Source: Halocaridina rubra
Lineage: Eukaryota > Arthropoda > Malacostraca > Decapoda > Atyidae
NCBI GenBank assembly: GCA_037179515.1
Contig: JAXCGZ010007681.1
Span: 12,501 to 76,500 of the forward strand
Length of the DNA: 64,000 bases
Reading direction: 5' to 3'
The position numbers were made by a program, and so were the translations under genes. The stretch's first letter is position 1. Each line of letters opens with the position of its first letter. Positions 28,696-42,074 of this stretch are shown one piece after another. The notes under the pieces are model-generated. The model did no database searches and had not been told where the DNA came from. It saw only the letters and a list, made by a program, of their open reading frames with translations.

Positions 28696-29184
28696 TTATC
28701 ATTCTATTCGTAAAATATCTGAAATCAACCATTTCTAATATTATCTATATATGAACTGAACCACAAAAGAGAGAGGCCCAAGCCGACTTTCGTAATTAAT
28801 ATATAATATGGCATCTTGACATGTCATTATAAATTAAAAAAAAAAAACACCAATAACTATTCGTGTAAGCATTTAAGCACGCACGTGGGAGGCCCACGTA
28901 ATAAGATTTCAAACACAGTAAAATCATATATATGACTAGGAGACGGGGAACCAAAAGCGATGTTTTTTTCTAGTAGGTCAAGTAATATTATTATTACAAA
29001 ATGAAGAGACATCATAGAGTTAATACGGTTCTGGTTAGAGAGTAACTATCAGAGATTTTGCATGACTAGTAGACGGGGACTCAGCATCCATTTTATTTTC
29101 AATTTTCACTGATTATTTAAGCATGAATTATCTCATTTAAAAATATGGTGATATGAAATCCAAACAACACTGGATATCTATCTA

Positions 29185-29187
<3 letters not shown>
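28694..29187. other. No gene seen
   Basis: TGACTAGGAGACGGGGA at about 28,933 and TGACTAGTAGACGGGGA at about 29,063 are a short near-duplicate. Nothing else recognised. Confidence 0.5.

Positions 29188-29268
<81 letters not shown>
29188..29268. repeat. (TA)n microsatellite
   Basis: About 40 TA units after a short (CTAT)n. Confidence 0.97.
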
Positions 29269-29946
<678 letters not shown>

Positions 29947-30263
29947 AGTTCTTATCTTAGGACTTGCAACTAAAACATGATCTCTTGGTATCCTAAACTG
30001 AAACTGCAGTTTCCCTTAAATAATTGAGAATCATAAGAGCATCACTGCAGATTATTCTTTAATCGAGACAAATCAGGGTGATATATCGAAGAATAAGAGG
30101 AAAAGCAGCAATCTTTCAAAATAAAAAAATACTGGAGTCTTTAACCAAATATAAATTATTCAATCATATTTCTACTTCTTAGATACAGATTTGTGACTGT
30201 AACAAGAAACAACATTATGACTTAAGGTCACAGTCTAATAATATTCTTGCGCTTTCCTGAATT

Positions 30264-30281
30264 ATATATATATATATATAA

Positions 30282-30348
<67 letters not shown>
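30264..30348. repeat. (TA)n microsatellite
   Basis: TA run with a few AAT and CAT interruptions at its left end. Confidence 0.95.
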
Positions 30349-30352
<4 letters not shown>

Positions 30353-30529
30353 TTCCTTACTCCTATAGTCGCAGTAAATTTCTAGCACAGCAGCAGATAC
30401 TGATCAGCACTACACACAACAGAGAACAAAGGGAAACTGTAACCCCAAGAATAATGTACAATTAGTAAATACAGTTCGGCTGACTCAGGTGTACACACAG
30501 GTGTTACGAAAACTTCATATACAACCAGG

Positions 30530-31333
<804 letters not shown>

Positions 31334-31379
31334 TTAAACAAAATGGCGTGAAGCACATCCGGGCATCTTAGGTATCATG

Positions 31380-32493
<1,114 letters not shown>

Positions 32494-32628
32494 TGTGCAT
32501 ATTCTTGTAAATCTGTCATTTTTTTAAGTCGGAGCTGATGAAGGTATTATTTCTATATTGATAATAAATGTTTGACGGCATACTCACTTAACCTCCTGAG
32601 TTGACGAGAGGCTATGGCCCAAAGGATA

Positions 32629-32730
32629 TCACTGACCTATCCTCCTCATCCTTAAGGAATCCAAGTCGACGTTGTAATAGGAACCATCGTTAGAAACCGA
32701 ATAAGGATCATTATTCGCTGACATCCCATA
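32629..32730 (-). CDS. Possible terminal coding exon (33 codons and stop)
   Basis: On minus, acceptor GCCTCCATTCAG precedes a phase-0 frame YGMSANNDPYSVSNDGSYYN, then VDLDSLRMRRIGQ and TGA. The residues are polar, with a basic end, and look like a genuine protein tail rather than random AT-rich translation. A GTGAGTATG donor-like site lies downstream at 32,588-32,580 in what would be 3' UTR. I found no upstream exon. It cannot be joined in frame to the gene at 22-24 kb because of the stop. Function unknown. Confidence 0.35.
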   Translation of the reverse strand, partial: YGMSANNDPYSVSNDGSYYNVDLDSLRMRRIGQ

Positions 32731-33339
32731 CTGAATGGAGGCTATTTTCGATAATAAACCTTAAAGATTTTGAGTAAAGACGTAAAACGTGTTAGAAAAG
32801 GAATATGAATTGATATTATGCAAAGGAATTCTAAGTTTATACCTCAAGAGGTCTTTAATTCTACAATCACAACCTCACAGAGATCCGACAAGCAAGTATG
32901 GGTTCGAACCAAAACCCCAAAGTATTAATATATAGCAATAGACTCCAACAATAGTTCGGAAGATATATTGTATGATTCTGTAAGTGTTCTTGAAGTCCTA
33001 ATTATGAATATGCGTTTCTCCTGTTTTCAATGAGGTGAGGAGCACCTTTACTGACAGACAACCAACACGTTGACATATTAAACACATTTTTCTTGTCATT
33101 TTCAATGATTTGTGTATTTTCCTGTGCATACTTTTTGAAAATTTATTCCAAGTCTTAATAACGCATTATTTCAATTTCTCTGGGTTTTTATTTTTCTATT
33201 TCTACTTACTCATTCACAATACGATCCAAGAGCAGCATCATTCATTAAACCCCTACAGGCATGATTCCCAATCGGAATTATGTGAGATATTGCGTACAGC
33301 TCACGAGCGGTTGAGTTTCCATACCAAATATTGTTAATT
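32731..33339. other. No gene seen
   Basis: A B-box-like GGTTCGAACCC near 32,910 (minus) hints at a decayed SINE. Nothing else recognised. Confidence 0.45.
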
Positions 33340-33477
33340 CCTAATGGCATAATCTCCAAAACATAGAATTACACTGGAAATCCTGCACATACTTTAACCG
33401 ATTATACAAATATTTCATCAAGCATTCTGTAACCTCATATGATATAACATCGTCATGAGACAATGACGTAAGCTGTT

Positions 33478-33622
33478 TGAGGTTTAATATGGAGACAGTC
33501 AGATAGGAGCTGAGGAATTAAAGCTAGATGGCCTTCTTAACGCCCTGCGGTGATTTTAATCATGGTCTGTCATCTCCCCAATCGTGTACTCTAACCACTG
33601 CGCTACCGCGTTCACCTTGGAG
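33478..33622 (-). mobile_element. SINE family V
   Basis: The minus strand starts GGTGAACGCGGTAGCGCAGT (A box GTAGCGCAGTGG), then GGGGAGATGACAGACCATG and GAAGGCCATCTAGCTTTAAT. Confidence 0.78.
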
Positions 33623-34269
33623 AATTAGAGAAGTAATTTCTCAAAATATTTCAAATGGTAAATATCTTTCACAATATCTCCTGAAACCCCCTGGGATAAC
33701 CACGTAAAGATGGAATTACAAGGACACTTTTCAGAATGAAAGACATTAATGAAGTCTTTCAAAGAATTCTTTGTAACCCCTTATAACATAATCATATTGT
33801 GAAAGATTTACACCGAAAACTTTCAAACAGTTGATGTTTTTCTTGTTATACCCTACAATATCTAAAGGGATGACCTCCTAAACACGGAATAAAATATATA
33901 TAAACCATCGATTAATCCAATCGGTTAATACGCCTTATAAACCTAATGTTTCTAACTCGACTAACTTAACCTTATAATGAAAGAATTGCGTAAGTAAAAT
34001 CGCACAAATTTCAAAATGTAAATAGAAGTATCATACTATGGAAACTATACCTACTGTAACCCTTATGACCTCACCTCATAAGGGAATACTTACATAAGAA
34101 ATAACGCGCATATTTCAAAAGGTGAATAGATTTTTCATAATATGTTCCGTAACCTCTAATGGTATAACCACAAAAATAAAATTACGCAAGAAATCTCGTA
34201 AGATAACAAATTTGATCAAGAGATTTTTCCAAATAACACATTTGTGACGCATAATGGTACAACTCCCAT

Positions 34270-34455
34270 TATTCTTCAGTTGCCTTTTCTCAATTTTATT
34301 CAGGGTCGCTTTTTATCACTAGCCTCTTGGATCCTAGTGGTTTGTTTTTGGCTCAGAGTTATCCTGCCGAATACCTTTCGTGCGAGTATGCCTCTCTATC
34401 AATCCGGGCTTGGGATTGGCACCAAGTTGGCATGACTTGCGCCCCCGTTGACAAG
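34270..34455 (+). mobile_element. SINE family 3 copy
   Basis: CCTCTTGGATCCTAGTGG, TTTTTGGCTCAGAG, ATCCTGCCGAATACC and GGGCTTGGGATTGGCACC; see the minus-strand copy at 4,655-4,810. Confidence 0.65.
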
Positions 34456-34842
34456 ATAAGAGCACTATGTTCTGTAGAGGACATTTTATATGCCCAATGG
34501 TACAAATTTTAAGTAGTTAAATAAGGTACTTAAATCACGACTCAGCGAACCTAATCGCACTCTTACCTATAAATGAAATTTGCAAAGGAAAATGAGGACA
34601 AATTTCAACTGTTAACAAATTATTCCACATCACGCCTTGTTGACCATAATTGTATAAAGCTACTCGAGAAAGGTTAGAAAAAAATTAAGTAACTAACTGA
34701 TTTTTCCATGTCACATCCGAATCCCCTAATTACATAATCCCCAAAAGAGAGAATTACAAAGTACATTTCAGAGAGCTTTCAAGTAGTTAAAATATTCTTT
34801 AAGCATCGCGTTATGTGTCCCTTAATGGCATAAACTCCTAAA

Positions 34843-35064
34843 AGCCTCCTGTCTAGTACAGTGGTAACGTGCTGGCCTCACATTCGCGAGGTCGAGGGCT
34901 CGCGCCTCGTCCAGGCAAGAGAGTTTAAGCTATTTACTGGGAAAGTTACTGCTGTGGCTGGTCACCACAGTGGGGGGTTGGGGCCTGTGCCAGATGGCGA
35001 CCGCCTTATGGAACCTCCATGACAAGTTCCACCCATCCGTGGGTGGAGAATCTAAAACAACAAC
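34843..35064 (+). mobile_element. SINE family 4, with 11-bp target-site duplication
   Basis: AAACTCCTAAA occurs immediately on both sides (34,832-34,842 and 35,065-35,075), interrupting one unit of the ~95-bp repeat. The head TCTAGTACAGTGGTAACGTG has an A box, and GGGCTCGCGCCTCG is the B box. The body has CACCACAGTGGGGGGTTGGG and the tail is AAAACAACAAC. It is a complete, LINE-mobilised insertion. Confidence 0.92.
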
Positions 35065-35107
35065 AAACTCCTAAATATGTATTTACATCCCAAATAAACC
35101 TCGTTTT

Positions 35108-35268
35108 ATGAGTCACTATTATTCCCCATTAAAGGGGTGGACACAGAAAGACGATAGATGGGGATACAGGGCTGGATGTCCTTTCTAACGTCCTGCGGTT
35201 GGTCTGATCACCGGTCTTGCATCTCCCGAGTCGAGTAAACTATCACTACACTACTATATTCCCCGGAA
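35108..35268 (-). mobile_element. SINE family V
   Basis: Plus strand: TTCCCCATTAAAGGGGTGGA, CACAGAAAGACGATAGATGG and TGGTCTGATCACCGGTC (the B box GATCAGACC on minus), then TCTCCCGAGTCGAGTAAAC. Confidence 0.78.
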
Positions 35269-35389
35269 TTACATAAGAGATATTCTTACAAATATTACAG
35301 ACATTTGAAACTTTGTAACCCCAAATGCCTATAACTTCCGAAGGACGGAATTACATAGAAAATTCATACAAATTTCAAGTGCTTAATAG

Positions 35390-35520
35390 ATAATTCCATA
35401 GCCCATTCGGCCAGAGAAGTGAACCGTGTAATACAATTAAGTCTGATGGACATACGCTTGTATATGGAAATTTCGCTCCCAAAGCTCTCATCCATTATGC
35501 AAGAAGTAAAATTTACCATA
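35390..35520 (+). repeat. Dispersed module R, copy 1
   Basis: GTGTAATACAATTAAGTCTG, ATGGACATACGCTTGTATAT and CATCCATTATGCAAG. Copies are at 40,470-40,570 and 47,690-47,850. Two of the three follow a ~95-bp repeat field, so R may be the end of that element. Confidence 0.75.
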
Positions 35521-35659
35521 ACTTTAATGAAAAGGAAAAGATAAAGAGGAAAATTTAATGAGAAGAAAAATGTAAAAACTATATGTGAGCAAGCAATGCG
35601 AAGAAAAAAAATATGTCTATCATATTTTCACATGAGAACTAAAATTGTTGATTTTATTT

Positions 35660-35740
35660 TCTATGTCACTATTAGACCCCATTCGAATGGGGATGGACAC
35701 AAGACAGGTTGGATAGAATTCGATGGTAGTCTTGAAAATA
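35660..35740 (-). mobile_element. SINE family V tail fragment
   Basis: TGTCACTATTAGACCCCATT, then CGAATGGGGATGGACACA on plus. Confidence 0.6.
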
Positions 35741-35790
35741 CTACTCCAATACTGACTCGGCGTTTTCTTACAGAACCTGCAAAGAAGAAG

Positions 35791-36094
35791 AGGTCTATTA
35801 CAAAGGGAAGACACTATCCTATCTTTGGCCCGATTTTAAACAGTGTTAACCTAGGATACCATATTGTTAGTTAGCTAGACACACACAAATGGATTTCATA
35901 AACGTATCTGATGCGCTTCTGTGCATGGCTAGGATCCCCCCCATGGGGGATCCTAGCCATACACAGAACCACGTCAGATGTGTTTATGAAATCCGTTTGC
36001 GTGTGTCTAGCTAACTAACAATATGGTATCCTGGGTTAACACTGTTTAAAATCGGGCCAAAGACAGGATAGTGGCTTCCCTTTGTGATAGACCT
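35791..36094. mobile_element. Hairpin MITE M1, copy 2, with extended arms
   Basis: The M1 core is 35,827-36,058. Beyond it the palindrome continues about 36 bp on each side (AGGTCTATTACAAAGGGAAG versus CTTCCCTTTGTGATAGACCT). Other M1 copies lack this. The loop has CCCCCCATGGGGGATCC. Confidence 0.9.
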
Positions 36095-36098
36095 TTGT

Positions 36099-39000
36099 GA
36101 TTAGTACATGTGAACGCTCAGTCCCTGCTCGCTCATTTTGAGGAAATAATAATGCTAACAAAAGACTACAACATAGACATCCTTTGTGTAAGTGAAACTT
36201 GGCTTCCTCCTACAACTGAAAATAAATATGTGAATATCCCAGAGTTTAAAATACTTCGCAATGACCATGGCCGAGGGGGTGGGGTTTGTATTTATGTTAG
36301 AAATTATCTTAGTGCATCAGAAATAACCACAGGTTTAGAAAAAACTGAGGAGCTCGAAGATTTATGGATCACTGTGCAGTATCAGAAACTTCCATCTTTC
36401 ATTGTAGGGTGTGTTTACCGTCACCCTAAAGCACCTACCAGTTCATTCAATCATCTGCTAGAAACATTCAGAAATATCTGTGTGCGTCATAAACCCATAT
36501 ACATACTTGGTGATTTTAATGATGACTTGCTCTCAGCAGATAACAAAATGAAAAGGGTGATCAACACTGTGAAGTTAACACAAATAGTGACAAAACCGAC
36601 CCGAATAACCCCTAATTCTAGGACCCTTATAGATCTGATAATAACAAATAAAGTGGAAAGTATACCCTATTGGGACGTAGTTCCCTGCCCAATTGCAGAC
36701 CACGAGCTGAACATTGCTATGCTAAACATAAACAAGCCGAAAAGGAAGCCTCTCCTCAAGACATTCCGGTGTCTAAAAAATTACTCCCCTGATATCTTTT
36801 GTGAAACATTAATCAACAACACAAATGCACTTAATAGAATTAAATACACAGATAACGTCGATTTGCAGGTTGAGATTTTAACAAAAGTCTTCCTTGAATG
36901 CTTAGATAGTTGTGCACCCACTGTAACAAGAAAAATAACCCGCCCCTCAGCCCCCTGGCTAACTAATGACATCAAAGAGGCAATTCAAATCAGAAATCAA
37001 ATACAAAAAGAGCTAAAAATGAATAGATATGATATGACTCTCCGAGAACGTTATAAAACAGAAAAGAAACGTGTCAGATCTCTCATCAGTGTAAGTAAAA
37101 AAGACTTTTACAAAAAACAATTTAATGACTCTAGACATGATACAGCAGCAACATGGAAAGTGATAAGAAGCATGATACCAAATGAAAAGAGTACCTCAGA
37201 AAGTTATGAAAATATTACGGAGTTGAAAGACAAAGCAGATAACTTTAATAACTATTTTGCTAACGTTGGCAAAAATACATATGAAAAAACTCAAGAAAAC
37301 ATCAACTCAGTGAATATGAGAAATTGCTTAAATGACAATTCTTCCAATGAAAACACAAGAGAGTACTTCAAGATAAATCCTATCGATTGTGCTACCCTAA
37401 TTCTTACCATAAAGAGCCTAAGAAACTCTGGCTCTTATGGTTCAGATGGTATACCATTTCAGTTCATCAAAGATGCTCTACCCATGATTGCATCCTATAT
37501 TCTAACTATTATGAACACTTCCATTGTTACTAAAAAGTTTCCTGACTCTTGGAAAATATCACATGTAATACCTCTGCATAAAAAGGGGGACAGAGAAGAT
37601 GTGACAAACTATCGTCTCATTTCCCTCCTACCCATTTTCTCTAAAATATTAGAAAAAATTGTTGCATGCCAACTTATGTCATATTTAGAATCAAATAGAC
37701 TACTAACGATTAACCAACATGGTTTCAGACCAAAACTCTCGACGGAAACTGCACTGCTTAAAGTTACGAATAGTATATATAATAATATAGATATGAAAAA
37801 AATATCTTTGCTTATATTATTAGCCTTATCAAAAGCCTTCGACAGTGTAAACCATGAAATTCGTTTAAGTAAATGTATTAACTTAAATATTGATCCAAGC
37901 TGGTTTAGCGAGTATCTATCTAATCGTGAACAGTCCATACGTCTTAGCAACATTATCTCTGTGCCAAAAAATGTATCATTTGGTGTTCCACAGGGATCAG
38001 TACTTGGTCCTATCCTCTTCTCCATTTACGTAAATGATCTATCTTCTTTCATTTCTGACTATCTAGTCGTACAATATGCAGATGACGCTCAACTACTCCT
38101 TAGTGGTGATATTAATAATCTCCCAGAGCTAACTTTAAGAGCACAAAACACTCTGTCAAAAATTAAAACCTATTTCCAAGAAATTGGGCTGTTAATTAAC
38201 GAAAGTAAAACACAGTGCATATTTATTGGTTCAAGGTTCCACATAGCACAAATTCCAGAAAACACAACAATTAATTTTTGCGACAATATTATCACACCTA
38301 GCAAAACAGTCAAAAACCTAGGAATTCACTTTGATAACCACATGTTGTTTGATTCCCACATAGATAAAGTATGCAAAAAGGTTACAGGAACATTAATGTA
38401 CTTATCACGTATAAAAGACAATTTTGAGACTACCACTCGAATAACTGTTGTTGAATCTCTAGCCCTAAATCACATTAATTACTGCACAACTGTTTGGGGA
38501 GCTACCACTAAGACTCAGATTAACAGAATACAGAAGCTTATTAATTTTGCAGCTCGAGTTGCCCTGGGAGGAATAAGAAAATATGACCACATCACACCAG
38601 CTCTCAATAAACTTGGGTGGCTGCGGGCAGAAAATAAGGTCGCTTATGCTATTTGTTTTTGTATTCAAAATTTTGGACCATCATTATCCTAGCTGGCTAT
38701 TTGATTTAAAAACAGTTAGGGATATAAGGGGAACCAACACAAGACAGAGCAGTGAGCTCTTTCTTTACAGAACAAACACAGAAGCAGGTTCAAAGATGAT
38801 CACTATCAAAGGGCCAACACTCTGGAATAATATTCCAGAGCATCTTAAAAATGCATCCTCCTTCACAGCTTTCAAAGGCAAACTATATAGTTTTCTTTTG
38901 GACAAATAGTTGCTGCTCATTAAGAACTAATTATTCTCATTGTAAGGAAACAAATATGGAAATGATGCCGATAATAACGATCCTGTATCTAGTGGCATAC

Positions 39001-39200
39001 TTACTACTTTATTATTAACATTATTGTAAACATTTTTATTACAGCATTATTATTTTCTATGAAAGCTACATTTAATTTAACTATATGTCTAACCCTCTTA
39101 TTTATTAGTTTAATTACATGTCTACTTATAAGTTACTATTAATATTGAATAACCATTGTACAAAATGGAAATAAATGTTTGTTTGTTTTTGTTTGTTTGT
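36099..39200 (+). mobile_element. LINE B, CR1-group non-LTR retrotransposon, nearly intact ORF2
   Basis: About 3.1 kb from mid-endonuclease start to a 3' end with AATAAA (39,170-39,175) and a (TTTG)n tail. There is no ORF1, so it is 5'-truncated. It lies between a complete M1 MITE and a half M1 MITE. LINE D at 58.4 kb is a relative. Confidence 0.9.
36110..38909 (+). pseudogene. LINE B ORF2: endonuclease and reverse transcriptase with one frameshift
   Basis: An 860-codon frame from NAQSLLAHFEEIIMLTKDYN. Endonuclease motifs: VSETWLPP, GGGVCIYVRN, VYRHPKAP, YILGDFNDDLL, TRITPNSRTLIDLIITN and IADHELN. RT: GSYGSDGIPFQFIKDALP, VIPLHKKGDREDVTNYRLIS, NQHGFRPKLSTETALLK, LALSKAFDSVNHE (the usual D of the first catalytic box, LDLSKAFD, is A here), [20 protein letters not shown] and VQYADDAQLL. 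A one-base shift in the T-run near 38,650-38,660 moves the C-terminus to the next frame, WLFDLKTVRDIRG to FKGKLYSFLLDK and stop at 38,909. The Asp-to-Ala change and the frameshift mark it as inactive. Confidence 0.9.
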
Positions 39201-39204
39201 TCTT

Positions 39205-39301
39205 CAGAACAGCGTCAGATGCGTTTATGAAATCCATTTGTGTGTGTCAAGCCAACTAACAATATGGTATCCTAGGTTTACATTGTTTAAGAGATCGGGC
39301 C
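39205..39301. mobile_element. Half copy of hairpin MITE M1
   Basis: Only the right arm: CAGAACAGCGTCAGATGCG to GAGATCGGGCC. It begins directly at the (TTTG)n tail of LINE B. Confidence 0.9.
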
Positions 39302-39322
39302 TTTGTCTAAATGGCTCTGCAG

Positions 39323-39695
39323 CAGGCATGTCAAACACGCGGCCCTTTACAAGTACACCTGTGGTCTGCAAAAGATTTCGACAGCACGGGCACGTTTTAT
39401 CTTCCAAATTTAAATTAAAATTTCATAATTTTTCGACTAGTAAAGGGGCAGGTTGCGCCCCTTCGATCCCAGTATGCACCGTATATAAATACTTCTTACT
39501 TTGTATCATGTATGTTGTTAGAACACTAGTATCCACATTGTATGTTACTAAAGTTAAGAAACAAAAATATTCTACAGTATATTGTATTAAATGACTTCAT
39601 TTCATTGTAATGGGCAATAGTCATTATGTGTGGCCCTCATGACAAAAATATGTTACCAATGTGGCCCTCGGCGTACCCCCGGTTTGATATGCCTG
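39323..39695. mobile_element. hAT-type MITE with 8-bp target-site duplication
   Basis: CTCTGCAG (39,315-39,322) and CTCTACAG (39,696-39,703) flank TIRs CAGGCATGTCAAAC and GTTTGATATGCCTG. The subterminal GCGGCCC/GTGGCCC words and the 8-bp duplication are classic for hAT elements. No transposase. Confidence 0.9.
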
Positions 39696-39899
39696 CTCTA
39701 CAGAACAGAAGTTGTGAGCTGTAGAACTCCTGGTTAAGAGGCAGGAGTTCTATCCACTGGACATTTAAAAGGACCTACTTACATAAATTACGAAACAGGA
39801 TGATAAAACCTTTGTATTATCCAAAAGTTATTTTAGGTCTCAATTGAATTAAATTAATGTTCAGTTTCACAGATATAAACTATATTTAGAAGGTAATAT

Positions 39900-40470
39900 T
39901 ATCTCACAATAAGAACGTTATAAGTCAATAACTTTTCCAAAGCACGTCTAGTGTCCTTCATTGACAAAATCTCCAATACACAGACTTCTGTAGAGAACAA
40001 CTTAAAATGTATATTCTGTAATTAATCACTTTTTCATACCACGTCCTGCTGCTTTTTATGGCATGATCTCCTTAAATATGAAATTACTCAAAAACAATTA
40101 AGCAGTTAATAATTTTTCCATACCGTGTCTTGTAAATCCCATTGGAATAACTTTCTAAGGTAGAAGTTAAGTGGGCTAATCCGTGCATATATAACCTATT
40201 AACTTACAATTCCATAAAGAAAGAACTTCCAAAGATGAAATGAAAGAAAATTCATACATAATTCCAGCTATTAATGGGTTCCATAAGCCACTTTATGTAA
40301 ACCTGATTGCGTAATCTCTTAGAGACGCGATGACATGGAAATTTTCATACTATTTCCAGCAGTTAACAGTCTTTCCACCTCACGTCTTGTTGCCCCTAAT
40401 GGAATAATCTCCTAAATGATGGAAGTACTCGACATATTTCGTACAAATTTCCATTAGTTAATAGGTTTTT
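39900..40470. repeat. Degenerate ~95-bp repeat field, block 2
   Basis: TTTATGGCATGATCTCC, ATACCGTGTCTTGTAAATCC, TCACGTCTTGTTGCCCC and CTAATGGAATAATCTCC at roughly 95-bp spacing. Same family as 33,340-35,400. Confidence 0.7.
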
Positions 40471-40570
40471 AATTTAGCGTGATGAGAATGCTGTAATACA
40501 ATTAGCACTGATGGACAATGTGCCTTGTAGATGAGAGATGAATTTCATCATCCCTCATACATTATTCAAG
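40470..40570 (+). repeat. Dispersed module R, copy 2
   Basis: CTGTAATACAATTAGCACTG, ATGGACAATGTGCCTTG and CCCTCATACATTATTCAAG. It directly follows repeat block 2, as copy 1 follows block 1. Confidence 0.7.
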
Positions 40571-40660
40571 TTTTAAACACTTCCATTGCTGCCTTTTGAG
40601 GAAAAGAACAAGCAAATATATGCAAAATAAAGAAATCAAATGAAGGTCTCTGTAAACAAA

Positions 40661-40893
40661 GGCCCGATTTCTTAAACAGTGTAAACTTAGGATACCATAT
40701 TGTTAGTTAGCGAGACACACAAATGGATTTCATAAACGCATCTGACGCGGTTCTGTGTATGGCTAGGATTCTCCCATGGGGGATCCTAGGCATACACAGC
40801 TCCGCGTCAGATGCGTTTATGACATCCATTTGTGTGTGTCTAGCTAACTAACAATATGGTATCCTAGGTTTACACTGTTTAAGAAATCGGGCC
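40661..40893. mobile_element. Hairpin MITE M1, copy 4
   Basis: GGCCCGATTTCTTAAACAGT ... TTTAAGAAATCGGGCC. Loop CTCCCATGGGGGATCC. Confidence 0.93.
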
Positions 40894-41101
40894 AAAGTGT
40901 ACAGTATTTTTGCCTCTTTTTATTTATTTTATGATATCACACTGGAAGTATCGAATCCCAAGTAGGTAAAAATACTGTTCCACACTTTTCCAACATATTT
41001 AATGTAGTAGCAGGGCCAGATAAAAGTCGATAATATAATCTAATAATATCCAAATACATCTTAAGAAGATATATTACATTAATCAACCTTAAGGAGTCAA
41101 T

Positions 41102-41330
41102 GGCCCGATTTCTTAAACAGTGCAAACCTAGGATACCATATTTTTAGTTACCGAGACACACACAAATGGAATTCATAAACGCATCTGACGCGGTTCTGTG
41201 TATGGCTTTCCCCCATGGGGGATCCTAGGCATATACAGAACCGCGTCAGACGCATTTATGAAATCCATTTGTGTGTCTCGCTAACTAACAATATGGTATC
41301 CTAGGTTTACACTGTTTAAGAAAGCGGGCC
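41102..41330. mobile_element. Hairpin MITE M1, copy 5
   Basis: GGCCCGATTTCTTAAACAGT ... AAGAAAGCGGGCC. Loop CCCCCATGGGGGATCC. It lies only about 210 bp from copy 4. Confidence 0.93.
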
Positions 41331-42070
41331 AAAATCTTGGACTCATGGTTGGGAGCTACATACATATATTTACAGAGCAACGAAAGAGTTATTATACTTA
41401 GATTAAAAAATTAGAATATATAAACACCGTCTTATACTAAAGTATCAACAGTATAACTTTACTTGCGAAATTTACATTTTTTACGATTCATTAACTCTGA
41501 AAATTAGATTACACGAGACTGAAATTATAAAATTTTCAATATTGATAAATGTATTGAATAAAATAAGTGCTAAGAGTGTAGTACATTTTAATATCTCAAA
41601 ATAAAAATAAAAATTAAATAAACGTTTAGGATGAAAGCTTTTAGTTTTATCTTTTTATCCAGACGTCTTATATCTTCTTATCCAGACGTCTCTTCAGTTT
41701 CCTTTTTTTCCCCTTCTATTTTGATGTTCCCCTTACGCTAAGACCATCAGAAGCGTCTTGTTTTGGCTGAACTCATGCTTCTAGGATACTTTAAGCCTCT
41801 TCCCACAGAGCTCTCAAAGCTCTTAACATACTCCCTTACCACAACGAAATACCTCACACAACACTACAGCATTTACTATTTTTAATACCACTACTGCTTC
41901 CTGTTCTTGTGTAACTCTTTCTGTTTACATTCTGAGTATTTCTTTGTACACTTTTATCTATATTTCCTCACTCACGAGAACGTGTCTATGAATCTTAAAA
42001 AACAAACAAGAGGAATAATGTTTGTAACTAAAACAAGCAATGGTGATGATAAAAAAAAAAAATTATTAAA
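41331..42070. other. No gene seen
   Basis: AT-rich. TTATCCAGACGTCT is duplicated at about 41,657 and 41,680. Confidence 0.5.
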
Positions 42071-42074
42071 ATGA

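Larger units (their letters stand above)
33340..35400. repeat. Degenerate ~95-bp repeat field, block 1
   Basis: Recurrent order: TAATGGCATAATCTCC, GGAATTACATA, CAAATTTCAA, TTAATAGATTTTTCCATA, then ATCACGTCTTGTAACCCC, at roughly 95-bp steps (for example 33,350, 33,690, 33,865, 34,160, 34,730, 35,330). Copies are highly diverged. SINEs are inserted in it. Block 2 is at 39,900-40,470. Confidence 0.7.
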
